NCBI GenBank assembly: GCA_964652195.1
Contig: CAZZBB010000052.1
Location: 46,565 to 110,564, forward strand
DNA: 64,000 bases
Direction of reading: 5' to 3'
Source of the DNA: MSPOR6 sp964652195
GTDB lineage: Bacteria; Poribacteria; WGA-4E; WGA-3G
A program made the position numbers and the translations under genes. This document shows positions 8,706 to 17,342 of this stretch, piece after piece. Below the pieces are notes generated by a model. That model searched no databases. It was not told the origin of the DNA and saw only the letters and a list, made by a program, of their open reading frames with translations. The stretch's first letter is position 1. Each line of letters starts with the position of its first letter.

Positions 8706-10391
8706 CTATTCAATCTTCGGGTCTAATTCCTTTGCTTTAGCAGAGTCTGCTTCTGCTGCATCATGCTGTCCAAGTGCTTGTTTTGCCTTACTGCGATCAT
8801 AATATGCCTTAGCATAGTTCGGGTTTAGTTCGATTGACATGTCGTAATCTTCAATCGCGCCATCATAATCCTCAAAGACAGCTTTTGCGACACCACGTTT
8901 GTGATAGATGGCAGTCCGACAAACGGCACATTCCATTTCTGACTGGATTGCATCATCACTGTCTGATATGATATTTTGATATAGGGTTAGTGCTGCTTCC
9001 TTATTCCCCTGTTGACTTTTAAGTTGTGCTAACTGATGTTTTGCCTGTACGAGGTGATTATAGATACATAGCCATTTTATTTTGCGGTTGATTGCTTCAC
9101 GATAGTCGTTTATCGTTCCTTGATATAATTTTTCTGTTTCTTTCAAGTTTTCGTGTTGTGATTCAAACTCTCCGAAAATGTAATTTGCTTTTCCTCTGTG
9201 GTAATAGGAGATTGCCCGTTTCGGTTTTTGCTGGATAACTTCGGAAAGATGGACTATTGCCTCTTTATATAATCTTCTTGCTGCATACAAATGCTTCTTT
9301 TTCTCTTCAATGGGTTTACGATTGATAACCTCAGTAAATTCATCAATTATCGTTTGATATATGTTCAATACATCTGATATTTCTCCATTTTCAATTCTTC
9401 TTTTGGCAAGGTGGAACCTTGCCTTTGCTTGACCTTCAAACCAAGTGCTTTCTCCGGCTAATTTCCTTAGGAATTTTTGAAGACTTGAAGCTAAAGAAAT
9501 TCTGATAAATCGTAGCTGCCAAGAAAAAAATAATCCAAAACGGGTAAGACTGAATCGTTCTCTATTGAGTTTATAAGCTGAGAGTTTATTGAGAAGGTAC
9601 TCGTCCTGTTTCTCTAAAGAGTACATCACTGAGGATCTGTTTAAGTAGACATTAGCCAAATCTGGATTGAGTCTAATGGCATCATCGTAGTGTGCGATTG
9701 CTCCCTTAATGTCTCCGTGTTCACGACAATTAGATGCATCATAAGATTTTACATAAGCTTGAATACGAGGACGTTTTTGCCATGAATCAATCGACTCTAC
9801 ACCATCTGTTTCGTTCAACAAGCTTTTAAGAAGGTCTGAGGCAATGCCTGTACCCTTAATGGATTCACTATCATCAACCGATACATCTCCAGAACTAACA
9901 ATAGCGATAACTTTACCTTTTGTATCCAGCACCGGACTGCCACTATACCCCTTTCCGTCAGTAATATTGAACTCTACGACGATATGTTTACCACTGTTTG
10001 TAATACTATAAACAGTACCTTCCACGCGGTCTGTTTTATTCTTACGATTTCCTAAGAGACAGACTTGCTCACCTTTGCGAACTTTTTTACTATTGCCGAG
10101 GGGAAACGGTGTGCCTTCCTCTGCAACCTTTAGAACAGTGAGATCGTTTATGTCATCAAAGGCTATAATACCTTCAACGGTATAGGTTGTTTCTGTTTCA
10201 ACGCACTTTACAGTGATTGTTGATGCACCAGCAAGAACATGAACATTGGTTACGATTTTGTCTGGCTCAATGAAAAATCCATTGCCTAAAGCAATAGATT
10301 TATCCACCGTATATTTCTTTTTCAAGAGAACTGTTGTGCCTATGATTTCTTCAGTGTGCTGCGAGGAAATATCATCCCTTTCTTGTTCCAT
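8706..10391 (-). CDS. trypsin-like (HtrA/Do-like) serine protease domain with C-terminal TPRs
   Basis: 561 residues. Residues about 15-190 are an S1-type protease: GNGFFIEPDKIVTNVHVL gives His51, FDDINDLTVLKV gives Asp83, and GYSGSP gives Ser150 (usual GNSGGP). Two chymotrypsin barrels are complete but there is no PDZ domain. The remainder is helical with clear TPRs near residues 225-262 (GDIKGAIAHYDDAIRLNPD) and 500-555 (AIEDYDMSIELNPNYAKAY). No signal peptide or membrane span is seen, so the protein should be cytoplasmic, unlike classical HtrA proteins. The protein probably uses the TPRs to hold partners or substrates. Neighbours are accessory genes. Confidence is high for the protease fold and low for its biological role. 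Confidence 0.8.
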   Translation of the reverse strand: MEQERDDISSQHTEEIIGTTVLLKKKYTVDKSIALGNGFFIEPDKIVTNVHVLAGASTITVKCVETETTYTVEGIIAFDDINDLTVLKVAEEGTPFPLGNSKKVRKGEQVCLLGNRKNKTDRVEGTVYSITNSGKHIVVEFNITDGKGYSGSPVLDTKGKVIAIVSSGDVSVDDSESIKGTGIASDLLKSLLNETDGVESIDSWQKRPRIQAYVKSYDASNCREHGDIKGAIAHYDDAIRLNPDLANVYLNRSSVMYSLEKQDEYLLNKLSAYKLNRERFSLTRFGLFFSWQLRFIRISLASSLQKFLRKLAGESTWFEGQAKARFHLAKRRIENGEISDVLNIYQTIIDEFTEVINRKPIEEKKKHLYAARRLYKEAIVHLSEVIQQKPKRAISYYHRGKANYIFGEFESQHENLKETEKLYQGTINDYREAINRKIKWLCIYNHLVQAKHQLAQLKSQQGNKEAALTLYQNIISDSDDAIQSEMECAVCRTAIYHKRGVAKAVFEDYDGAIEDYDMSIELNPNYAKAYYDRSKAKQALGQHDAAEADSAKAKELDPKIE

Positions 10392-10459
10392 TAATGTTCT
10401 ACTCCTAACTGATAATCGAACAATGATCTTCTCTCTGTTTGCAGGTGGTGGTTCTAAAT

Positions 10460-10549
10460 TCAGTTAGCTGGTGAAGTATTGACGATCTGATTACCGCCAA
10501 GGTTTAACTCTACTAAATCTGTCAATCCTTCAAGGGTCTGTATTCTGAT
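10460..10549 (-). pseudogene. leucine-rich-repeat protein remnant
   Basis: A short minus-strand frame upstream of the protease gene reads IRIQTLEGLTDLVELNLGG then NQIVNTSPAN and a stop. This is one full leucine-rich repeat (L-x-G-L-x-x-L-x-x-L-x-L-x-x-N-x-I). Upstream in the same frame it runs into a stop within about ten codons and has no start. It is best read as the leftover C-terminal end of a deleted LRR protein. Confidence 0.5.
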
Positions 10550-10558
10550 TTCGTGATA

Positions 10559-10657
10559 ATACGGTTTCTATATGAAAATATTTCTCTATTGTAGCATAAA
10601 CTGTCAATTTGCGCATTCCCCGTTTCGTTCCTATATGATAATTAATAAAAATGGTAT
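10559..10657. mobile_element. MITE-like element, ATACCATTTCT family, copy B
   Basis: A 99-base copy. Left end ATACGGTTTCT (two mismatches to the family end) and right end AAAAATGGTAT, with the shared interior GTAGCATAAACTGTCAATTT. It lies directly next to the LRR remnant and may have taken part in that gene's loss. Confidence 0.55.
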
Positions 10658-10693
10658 TTAAAGTGAACATTGAAAATTATAACACAAAATCCC

Positions 10694-10759
10694 TGTAGGA
10701 GCGATCTCCGAATCGCGATTTAACTCATTGATAGTCCGGAATCGGAGTTCCCGACTACA
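10694..10759. repeat. palindromic intergenic repeat (TGTAGGAG type), copy 1
   Basis: A 66-base imperfect inverted repeat beginning TGTAGGAGCGATCTCCG and ending CGGAGTTCCCGACTACA. A closely related 60-base copy is at 45843-45902. Both are in non-coding DNA. It looks like a REP-type element; no coding capacity. Confidence 0.65.
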
Positions 10760-10910
10760 TCTCAAAATGTTCCATTAAATCTAAAGTTTACTACAGTTAA
10801 ATTTTGAACAGAACTGATGTCTCTGATTTAATTGTTCGTGAGTAAAAACTCTTCGGTTTATGTAAATAGTAAGTGCTTTCTAATTGATTTTTGCTATAGT
10901 ATAGTGTAAT

Positions 10911-10979
10911 TCCAACACCGCACCCATCTCCGCAGATAAGTAAGCACGAGTTCAGAAATGGTTTAAATTAGAATCTTAA
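10911..10979 (+). pseudogene. panB 3'-end fragment carried by a segmental duplication
   Basis: These 69 bases align without gaps to the last 23 codons (with stop) of panB at 885-953; by hand count 60 of 69 bases agree. The frame reads SNTAPISADK, a TAA in place of the Leu codon, then ARVQKWFKLES and the same terminal TAA. As at the original locus, it is followed within 20 bases by the 3' end of a sigma-WD40 gene on the opposite strand. It therefore marks one edge of a duplicated panB-tail plus sigma-WD40 block. Confidence 0.85.
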
Positions 10980-10998
10980 TACATCTCTGCATATTTTC

Positions 10999-13926
10999 TT
11001 ATCTTGTATTCCATTGAGAATCTTGTATTCCTTTGAGAACTTCTTCCCAATCCCACACAAGGATTGTACCATCCTGCCCCGTACTCACAAGCGTTTTACC
11101 ATCAGGTGAAAATACCAATGTCTCTACTGGTTTTGCATGCCCATCAAGTGTAGTGAGTTTGTCCCCAGATTCAACATCCCATAGTTCAATCACGCCGCTT
11201 CCAAGTCCACTAACAAGCACGAGACTATCTGGTGCAAACACTAACGTTTCAACTCCACCATCAATCTCCCTCAGAAGCGTCAGTTTACTACTTCCCATTA
11301 CATAGATTCGGTCAGTACTTCCCGCTGCGAGCAGGACACCATTTGAAGAGAATGACAAAGTTGTAATCTGTTCCCGTCCTGGATTCTGCACTGTAAACGA
11401 AGTCAACGCAGCACCACTTTCCACATCCCACATATCAACCTGTCCTTTCCAAGTTCCACTGACAAGTTTCTCTCCATCCGTTGAGAATTCTAAAGCACTT
11501 ATTTCTGGGAGTTGCGGGAAAAACGCCCCGTGTGGACTTACCAAATAACCATCTTCATTAAAATTCAGTTCATCTGATAGAGGCATGTTTACAGAAGTAC
11601 CTGTTTCCGTATTCCACACGCGAATAATATTGTTGTAACTGCTGAAAGCTACTATTTTGCCCTGAGGTGAAAAAGCAATTTCTGAAGGGATGCCTCCTGT
11701 TACTATGTTCGTCAGTTCACGACCTGTCTGAACATCAGTCAAACGAAGATAGTTATCTGAAATTAGTTCAGAAAAACCGAGTCCTATATCTTCCATAAAA
11801 GTCACATTACCTTTTGCACGGATACTGGCAAGTTTTGCTGCATCAGGTGAAAATGCCGTAGTCGTCAACAAATCTAGATGTCCTATAGTCTGGAATTCAG
11901 ATACTTGCGGGGTCTTCAGATCCCAAAATGTAATTGAGCCGTTAAACGCAACACTCGCAAGTGTTGTGTTATTTTTCAGAAAAGCAACTGCTTTTACGTA
12001 CCCTGTGTGTCCAGTGATACGTGTCGGTAATCTATTCTTCGTTTCTGTATTCCAAAATAGCACCGCGCCATCTGTACTCGAACTAACGAGTATTGTACCA
12101 TCAGGCGAAAACGTTAGCGAAGCGATACCATTGATATGTCCAGTCAACCTCCCGATCAGTCTTCCAGTGGTGGTATTCCACAACCGCACTTTCTTATCGG
12201 TGCTCCCGCTTGCAAGCATTTTTCCATCCGGTGAGAAAGCTAACGCGTTTGTCCAACCTGTTTGTTTTCGGAATATATTTCGGAGGATGATTGGTTTGTC
12301 ATTACCGGTAGTATCCCATAATCGCAATGTTGTTTTTATGTTTGCATTTGTATTCTTGCTTACACTGGCAAGGCGTGTACCATCGGGAGAAAATGCCAGG
12401 GCGATAACATGTTTATCTTCCCCTATTTCATCAAAGATGGATAACATCTTACCGGTCGTAACGTCCCACAACTCGATTTTCGTGCGCCGTCCTCCAACTA
12501 CAAATTTATCATGTGTGAGCGCGTAGGGTTCAGGGAAAGTGATTCTCCTTTCAGGTCGATTTTCGAAATTCTTAACGGTACTTTCATCGGTTTCAACATC
12601 TAACCTTCTAATTGTGTTTCCCCAACCATCCACACTGGTAAGAACTTTCCCGTCTTCAGAAAATCGCACCACCGAGGCAGACGAAAGAGCATCAATGAAT
12701 GGCACTTTCCGACCAGTCGCTACTTCCCACAGCTGAAGCTCATTTCCACTGAATCTACCTCCACCATTGGCAAGAAAACGTCCATCTGGCGAAAATGTAA
12801 GGGATTGACACATTCCAGGGAACATAGTTATTTCTTTACCAGTTTTTGCATCATAAAGCCATACACCGATATTACTACCTACCGCGAGTAGCGTGCCATC
12901 CGGTGAGAATTGCATAACATTAATTCCACCTTTCCCTAAACGCGCTTTCGCTGCCCTCGGCAATTTCCACTTTGTATAATCTTCTGCTATTTCATCTGTT
13001 TGCGTATCTGACATTACTGCAGCGACATCAGATTGCTTTTCAGGAATATTGTCTTTATTCTGGGCATTGACACTCTTAATTTGAAACTGCATATTTGGCT
13101 TAGATTCTAAGTTTGCTACTATTGGAGCGTCAATAATTTCAACCGACATTTCTGCCGTAGCATCTAAACTATAAGGTTTTTGAAAACGCACCAGATATTG
13201 ATGGTTTCCAAAACCGAGCATGAATAACACCACTACTAATGTAGAAGTAGCTACTGCCCAAGGCATTAACGGATTGCTACCGACTGGTGCCACCGGTTTG
13301 CTTCGTGAGATTTCTTTCATTATCGTATCCGTGAGGTTTGGTGAAATCTGGTAATTCTCTAACGCTTCTCTAATGATTCCTTCATCCTTCTGCAAACGCT
13401 TCTGAGCGCGATGAAGTCGACTTTTAATGGTATTTGCGGAAACACCTAAAAACGCACCAATCTCTTTACATGACATATCTCCAAAATAGTGAAGTGTCAT
13501 GACAGTCCGTTCACTTTCCTTAAGTTTTGAAAGCAGTTTTTCGACAACAATACGCTGGGTTTCTGCCGAGGAGCGTTTGTTTTCTGTAGCAACATATTCC
13601 GAATAAGTTGATTCTTCAGGTTGTGTGTTTTCAATCTTCTCTTGCAGTTGGGTCCGGATGTTCTTATTACGTAACCATGTATTGCAAAGATTTGAAGCAA
13701 TTACATACAACCATCCAGCAAATAGTTGTGGTTTCTTCAAAGTTCTGAGTTGCTGATATGCCCTCAGAAATGTATCCTGCGTAAGTTCCTCAGCAAAATG
13801 AAAATCCCCAATTTTCTTCCATACAAGGGCATGAACCTGCTTTTGGTATTTTTCAACAAGCTCCGAGAATGCATTATCATCACCTTCAAGACTTCGGTGA
13901 ATCAGGTGTGTATCATTGTTTATCAT
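10999..13926 (-). CDS. ECF-type sigma factor fused to a transmembrane segment and WD40 propeller (copy 3)
   Basis: 975 residues from the ATG at 13926, preferred because GGAGG lies seven bases upstream; an ATG 36 bases earlier lacks such a site. The order is as in copy 1: sigma region 2 (AEELTQDTFLRAYQQL), region 4 (SCKEIGAFLGVSANTIKSR), one membrane helix (WAVATSTLVVVLFMLGFG), a conserved PYSLDATAEMSVEI patch, then about 14 WD40-type blades. The last residues DSQWNTR replace the GIQEK ending of copy 1 because a 19-base unit around the old stop codon is duplicated (about 11003-11037), which reads through the former end. Copies 1 and 3 are alike along their whole length and share a flanking panB tail. 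Function is inferred: membrane-tethered regulator with an external propeller sensor. Confidence 0.85.
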   Translation of the reverse strand: MINNDTHLIHRSLEGDDNAFSELVEKYQKQVHALVWKKIGDFHFAEELTQDTFLRAYQQLRTLKKPQLFAGWLYVIASNLCNTWLRNKNIRTQLQEKIENTQPEESTYSEYVATENKRSSAETQRIVVEKLLSKLKESERTVMTLHYFGDMSCKEIGAFLGVSANTIKSRLHRAQKRLQKDEGIIREALENYQISPNLTDTIMKEISRSKPVAPVGSNPLMPWAVATSTLVVVLFMLGFGNHQYLVRFQKPYSLDATAEMSVEIIDAPIVANLESKPNMQFQIKSVNAQNKDNIPEKQSDVAAVMSDTQTDEIAEDYTKWKLPRAAKARLGKGGINVMQFSPDGTLLAVGSNIGVWLYDAKTGKEITMFPGMCQSLTFSPDGRFLANGGGRFSGNELQLWEVATGRKVPFIDALSSASVVRFSEDGKVLTSVDGWGNTIRRLDVETDESTVKNFENRPERRITFPEPYALTHDKFVVGGRRTKIELWDVTTGKMLSIFDEIGEDKHVIALAFSPDGTRLASVSKNTNANIKTTLRLWDTTGNDKPIILRNIFRKQTGWTNALAFSPDGKMLASGSTDKKVRLWNTTTGRLIGRLTGHINGIASLTFSPDGTILVSSSTDGAVLFWNTETKNRLPTRITGHTGYVKAVAFLKNNTTLASVAFNGSITFWDLKTPQVSEFQTIGHLDLLTTTAFSPDAAKLASIRAKGNVTFMEDIGLGFSELISDNYLRLTDVQTGRELTNIVTGGIPSEIAFSPQGKIVAFSSYNNIIRVWNTETGTSVNMPLSDELNFNEDGYLVSPHGAFFPQLPEISALEFSTDGEKLVSGTWKGQVDMWDVESGAALTSFTVQNPGREQITTLSFSSNGVLLAAGSTDRIYVMGSSKLTLLREIDGGVETLVFAPDSLVLVSGLGSGVIELWDVESGDKLTTLDGHAKPVETLVFSPDGKTLVSTGQDGTILVWDWEEVLKGIQDSQWNTR

Positions 13927-13972
13927 AGATTCCCTCCGATTATATTTATAATGACAACGCAAAGGAATAAAT

Positions 13973-13985
13973 GGGGTGCATAATT
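13973..13985 (-). promoter_or_regulatory. motif shared upstream of the sigma-WD40 genes (copy 3)
   Basis: GGGGTGCATAATT, matching the core of the motif at 3921 and 6693, 47 bases upstream of the chosen ATG. The flanks differ from those of the other two copies, so the conserved core is GGGTGCATAATT, which narrows the functional part. Confidence 0.55.
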
Positions 13986-14191
13986 ATAAATAAAATGAAA
14001 AAACTTTGATAAATGAGGTAGTATTACGCAAATTTTATATAAATAAATGATAATAAAAGTTTTTTAATGTAGAGGGTGATGATATAGTATTTTGTCACTA
14101 AATCTCACCAAATAGTATATATTAATTTGTCCTTGATTTAGTATGGACTCAATAAAAGATAACGATCTTCTTAAATTGACGTATATAGTTT

Positions 14192-14208
14192 GGTTCGGAA
14201 ACCGAACC
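14192..14208. repeat. short perfect hairpin in intergenic DNA
   Basis: GGTTCGG-AAA-CCGAACC, a seven-base-pair stem with a three-base loop, in the AT-rich gap 13986-14273. No T-run follows on either strand, so a terminator role is weak. It may be a decayed member of the small palindromic repeats in this genome. The rest of the gap shows no gene. Confidence 0.35.
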
Positions 14209-14273
14209 TACCAATCTGGAATATCTCTAAATCGGAATCTATGATTCGACTTGTACTCTACAACAGTCTAAGA

Positions 14274-15044
14274 TTACATGTCCAAAGGCACAACATCAGC
14301 ATATACATAAGTTGGTGCGGTATTGCTGCTGGAATGTATCTTGTCATTTTTCTCCTTTGATGCAGACTCAATATCTCTTTGAACTATTCTACCGGGTTTG
14401 GCATCAACCGGGGAACTAAACATCGGTCCATCAACGACACAGGTATGAAATTCTCCATTTTCACCAAGTGGATCCACACCATCCGGCAAATCCGCAAGAA
14501 GTTCTGCATCAAACCATCGTCCAGCAAAGTCTGCGGGAACTTTAATAGGGTTGAGTGCGGTAATAATAGCGCGTAAACCAGAGGAAATCATCTCTTGGGC
14601 AAGTTCGGTTGTGTCTGACCCCCAAACAGGAAAGATCGGTGTGAAGCCTGTCCCTTTCAGTTTGTCCTCTCGGTAGGCACGGATATCCTCCAAGAATAGA
14701 TCACCAAATGCGAAATGTGATGCGGTTAGATCTGACGGTAATTCTTCTACTTCTGAAAGGAACTTACGCATGGCATCTTCATATATTGCATTAGAGCAAG
14801 GATACGGAATGGGTATCTCGTATAAAGGCACACCGAGTTTCTCGGATTGTTGTTTTAATACCCAGGCTGGAGTTGAGTGAATAGATACACGGTCAAATGT
14901 CTTAGTTACGGTGGTAAAGATGCCACGCACATCGTATTTATCGGGTTGCTGTCGTAATGTATGTAGTCCCCATGCAGAATCTTTACCTGAGGACCAGGAG
15001 ACTAATACAGGTGTTGGGGTTATTTTGTTTGTTTCTTTTTTCAT
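14274..15044 (-). CDS. PP-loop ATPase of the diphthine-ammonia-ligase (Dph6/MJ0570) family
   Basis: 256 residues. The N-terminal PP-loop SWSSGKDSAWGLHTL (residues 16-30) binds ATP pyrophosphate as in N-type ATP pyrophosphatases. The later FGDLFLEDIRAYRE, FPVWGSDTTELAQEMI, GRWFD and ENGEFHTCVVDGPMF stretches are typical of the MJ0570/Dph6 family. In archaea and eukaryotes the enzyme amidates diphthine on elongation factor 2, but bacteria have no diphthamide, so the substrate here is unknown. It follows trpG after a strong hairpin, so it probably has its own transcript. Confidence 0.8.
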   Translation of the reverse strand: MKKETNKITPTPVLVSWSSGKDSAWGLHTLRQQPDKYDVRGIFTTVTKTFDRVSIHSTPAWVLKQQSEKLGVPLYEIPIPYPCSNAIYEDAMRKFLSEVEELPSDLTASHFAFGDLFLEDIRAYREDKLKGTGFTPIFPVWGSDTTELAQEMISSGLRAIITALNPIKVPADFAGRWFDAELLADLPDGVDPLGENGEFHTCVVDGPMFSSPVDAKPGRIVQRDIESASKEKNDKIHSSSNTAPTYVYADVVPLDM

Positions 15045-15074
15045 AATTGATTATATAAAGTAATATCTTTGAAC

Positions 15075-15116
15075 ACCCTATGGTAGAGTTGTTAGAAAAC
15101 CACGCTACCATAGGGT
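15075..15116 (-). terminator. perfect 12-bp inverted repeat after trpG
   Basis: Arms ACCCTATGGTAG (15075-15086) and CTACCATAGGGT (15105-15116) with an 18-base loop, just after the trpG stop codon. No strong T-run follows, so it may stabilise the 3' end or terminate weakly. Confidence 0.5.
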
Positions 15117-15124
15117 AGAAGTAA

Positions 15125-15688
15125 TTATAATGTCAAAAAGTTACCTAATAGACTCTTTCCAGCAGTTGTTAAAATGGATTCTGGATGAAACTGCACACCC
15201 CAAATGGGCAGTGTTTTATGACGAATACCCATAATCTCGTCCTGATCTGTCCATGCGGTAATCTCAAGACAATCTGGTAATGTATCTCTTTTTACGATGA
15301 GAGAATGGTAGCGTGTTGCTTCAAATGGGTTATCCAAACCTTCAAACAGATCTATGTCATTGTGATGAATCATAGATGTTTTCCCATGCATTAAACGATC
15401 TGCACGTACAACTTCACCTCCAAAGGTATCCCCAATGCATTGATGTCCAAGACAGACCCCTAAGATCGGAACTTTTCCAGCGAAGTGTTTGATAGTATCG
15501 TTTGAAATACCAGCCTCTTTTGGTGTGCATGGTCCGGGAGAAATAACAATCCTTTCTGGTGCTAACGCGTCTAATTCCTCTATACCAATCTTTCGACTCC
15601 GATGTACTTCTAATTCTGCCCCCAGTTCACCGAAGTATTGTACTAAGTTATAGGTAAATGAGTCATAGTTGTCAATCATTAAAACCAT
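15125..15688 (-). CDS. trpG: anthranilate synthase glutamine amidotransferase subunit
   Basis: 187 residues, class I glutamine amidotransferase. The nucleophile Cys79 is in GVCLGHQ, and His168 and Glu170 are in VQFHPES; DNYDSFTYNLVQYF opens the protein. It supplies ammonia to TrpE for the first step of tryptophan synthesis, or to a PabB partner for folate. It starts three bases after the trpE stop with GGAG inside the trpE end, indicating translational coupling. The pairing with a TrpE carrying the tryptophan-binding LLES motif favours tryptophan synthesis. Confidence 0.92.
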   Translation of the reverse strand: MVLMIDNYDSFTYNLVQYFGELGAELEVHRSRKIGIEELDALAPERIVISPGPCTPKEAGISNDTIKHFAGKVPILGVCLGHQCIGDTFGGEVVRADRLMHGKTSMIHHNDIDLFEGLDNPFEATRYHSLIVKRDTLPDCLEITAWTDQDEIMGIRHKTLPIWGVQFHPESILTTAGKSLLGNFLTL

Positions 15689-15691
15689 CTT

Positions 15692-17203
15692 TTATCTCCT
15701 ATGATGTAACAAACCTTGTTGAGCCAATTCGATAGCAGTGAGCATTGCCCATGCTTTACTGACAGTTTCATAATACTCATTTTCAGGTATAGAATCGGCA
15801 ACGACCCCACCACCTGCCTGCACATAGGCAATACCATCTTTAATAACTGCAGTTCGAATGGTTATTGCTGTATCTGCACTGCCTGAAAAACTGAAATAAC
15901 CCACTGTTCCACCGTAGGTCCCCCTTCTTGTCGGTTCCAGTTCTTCAATGATTTCCATTGCACGTATTTTTGGGGCACCAGAGAGTGTACCAGCGGGGAG
16001 GCATGCCCGGATAACATCAAAAGCAGTAAGATTTTCACGCAATCGTCCGATCACATGAGAAACGATATGCATCACATGTGAGAATTTTTCGACTATCATT
16101 AGATCGGTAACCTCAACGGAGTGATACTCACACACGCGCCCAAGGTCGTTTCTACCTAAATCCACCAGCATCACATGTTCCGCACGTTCCTTTGGATCTG
16201 AAATGAGTTCTTCTTCTAATTCACGATCCTCATCATCCGTTTTGCCACGCGGGCGTGTTCCGGCAATCGGAACAGTCTGTACAAGTCCATCTTCCACCCG
16301 CACCATCATTTCTGGTGATGCCCCAACTATCTCAAAACTATCATACTTCAGATAATACATATACGGGGATGGATTTACAACTCGCAAAGCCCGATAGATA
16401 TCAAAAGAATCCACTGAAACAGGACGACTGAATCGTTGTGAAGGTACAACTTGTATTATGTCACCTGCAGCGATGTACTTTTTTGCACGTCGAACGACCT
16501 CTTCGTAATCTGATTTTGTGAAATTTGAAGGCGGATCAGGAACCGTCTCAACATCACTATCTGATCTATCGTCTAAACTTTTTACCGTAAGCACCTTTGA
16601 GGTAGATGTGAGCTTCTCTACCAACGAATCAATTTTAGCAATCGCATCTGTGTACGCTGTTTCTACATCTCCATCAATATGGGCATTGGCAACAACTTTA
16701 ATCTGATGGTTAACATGATCAAATATAAGTATCGTATCGGCAATCATGAAAAAGCAATCTGGAACTTGCAGTTCATCTTCGTTTGTATCAGGTAATTCTT
16801 CCACGAAACGCACCATATCATAGGTCATATAACCAACTGCACCACCGTGGAATTCTGGTAGACCATCAACACTGACTGGTTGATATTGTTGCATTAATTC
16901 TTCAAGTGCACTCAGAGGATCTTCGTACTCTTTGACCACCTTTTCTCTTTTTCCAAAGTCCTCTATGGTTACCTCGTTTCCTTTGCTTTGGAAGAGAATT
17001 GATGGTTGGCTTCCCAAAAAAGAATATCGAGCAACTTTCTCACCACCTTCAACACTTTCCAAAAGGAACGCGAAATCATCAGGCATTAATTTGTAGAAAG
17101 CGGATACTGGTGTCTCCATATCTGCCAAGATAGATCGATAAACAGGTATCGTGTTTCCTTGTTTTGCTTTTACCTGAAATTCTTGTAATGTAGGATAATA
17201 CAT
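15692..17203 (-). CDS. trpE: anthranilate synthase component I
   Basis: 503 residues, the normal length. It converts chorismate and ammonia to anthranilate. The N-terminal LLES (FAFLLESVEGGEKVARYSFLG, about residues 45-65) is the tryptophan feedback site. The C-terminal chorismate-binding half shows DIIQVVPSQRF, SPYMYYLK, PIAGTRPRG, LVDLGRNDLGRV and PAGTLSGAPKIRAMEI, all typical. No other trp genes follow, so the pathway is dispersed in this genome. It lies downstream of hisI on the same strand with a 139-base gap. Confidence 0.95.
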   Translation of the reverse strand: MYYPTLQEFQVKAKQGNTIPVYRSILADMETPVSAFYKLMPDDFAFLLESVEGGEKVARYSFLGSQPSILFQSKGNEVTIEDFGKREKVVKEYEDPLSALEELMQQYQPVSVDGLPEFHGGAVGYMTYDMVRFVEELPDTNEDELQVPDCFFMIADTILIFDHVNHQIKVVANAHIDGDVETAYTDAIAKIDSLVEKLTSTSKVLTVKSLDDRSDSDVETVPDPPSNFTKSDYEEVVRRAKKYIAAGDIIQVVPSQRFSRPVSVDSFDIYRALRVVNPSPYMYYLKYDSFEIVGASPEMMVRVEDGLVQTVPIAGTRPRGKTDDEDRELEEELISDPKERAEHVMLVDLGRNDLGRVCEYHSVEVTDLMIVEKFSHVMHIVSHVIGRLRENLTAFDVIRACLPAGTLSGAPKIRAMEIIEELEPTRRGTYGGTVGYFSFSGSADTAITIRTAVIKDGIAYVQAGGGVVADSIPENEYYETVSKAWAMLTAIELAQQGLLHHRR

Positions 17204-17342
17204 GAGTGATTCCTTTTTATATCATAAGCATCTAAGTTATGTACTCTTAATAACTAATAGTTGTTATACAATTCTTATCTATGGTCACCACTACTTGTTC
17301 TATCGATCAGATGCAATGATATCAGTTGGATAACATTCAATA

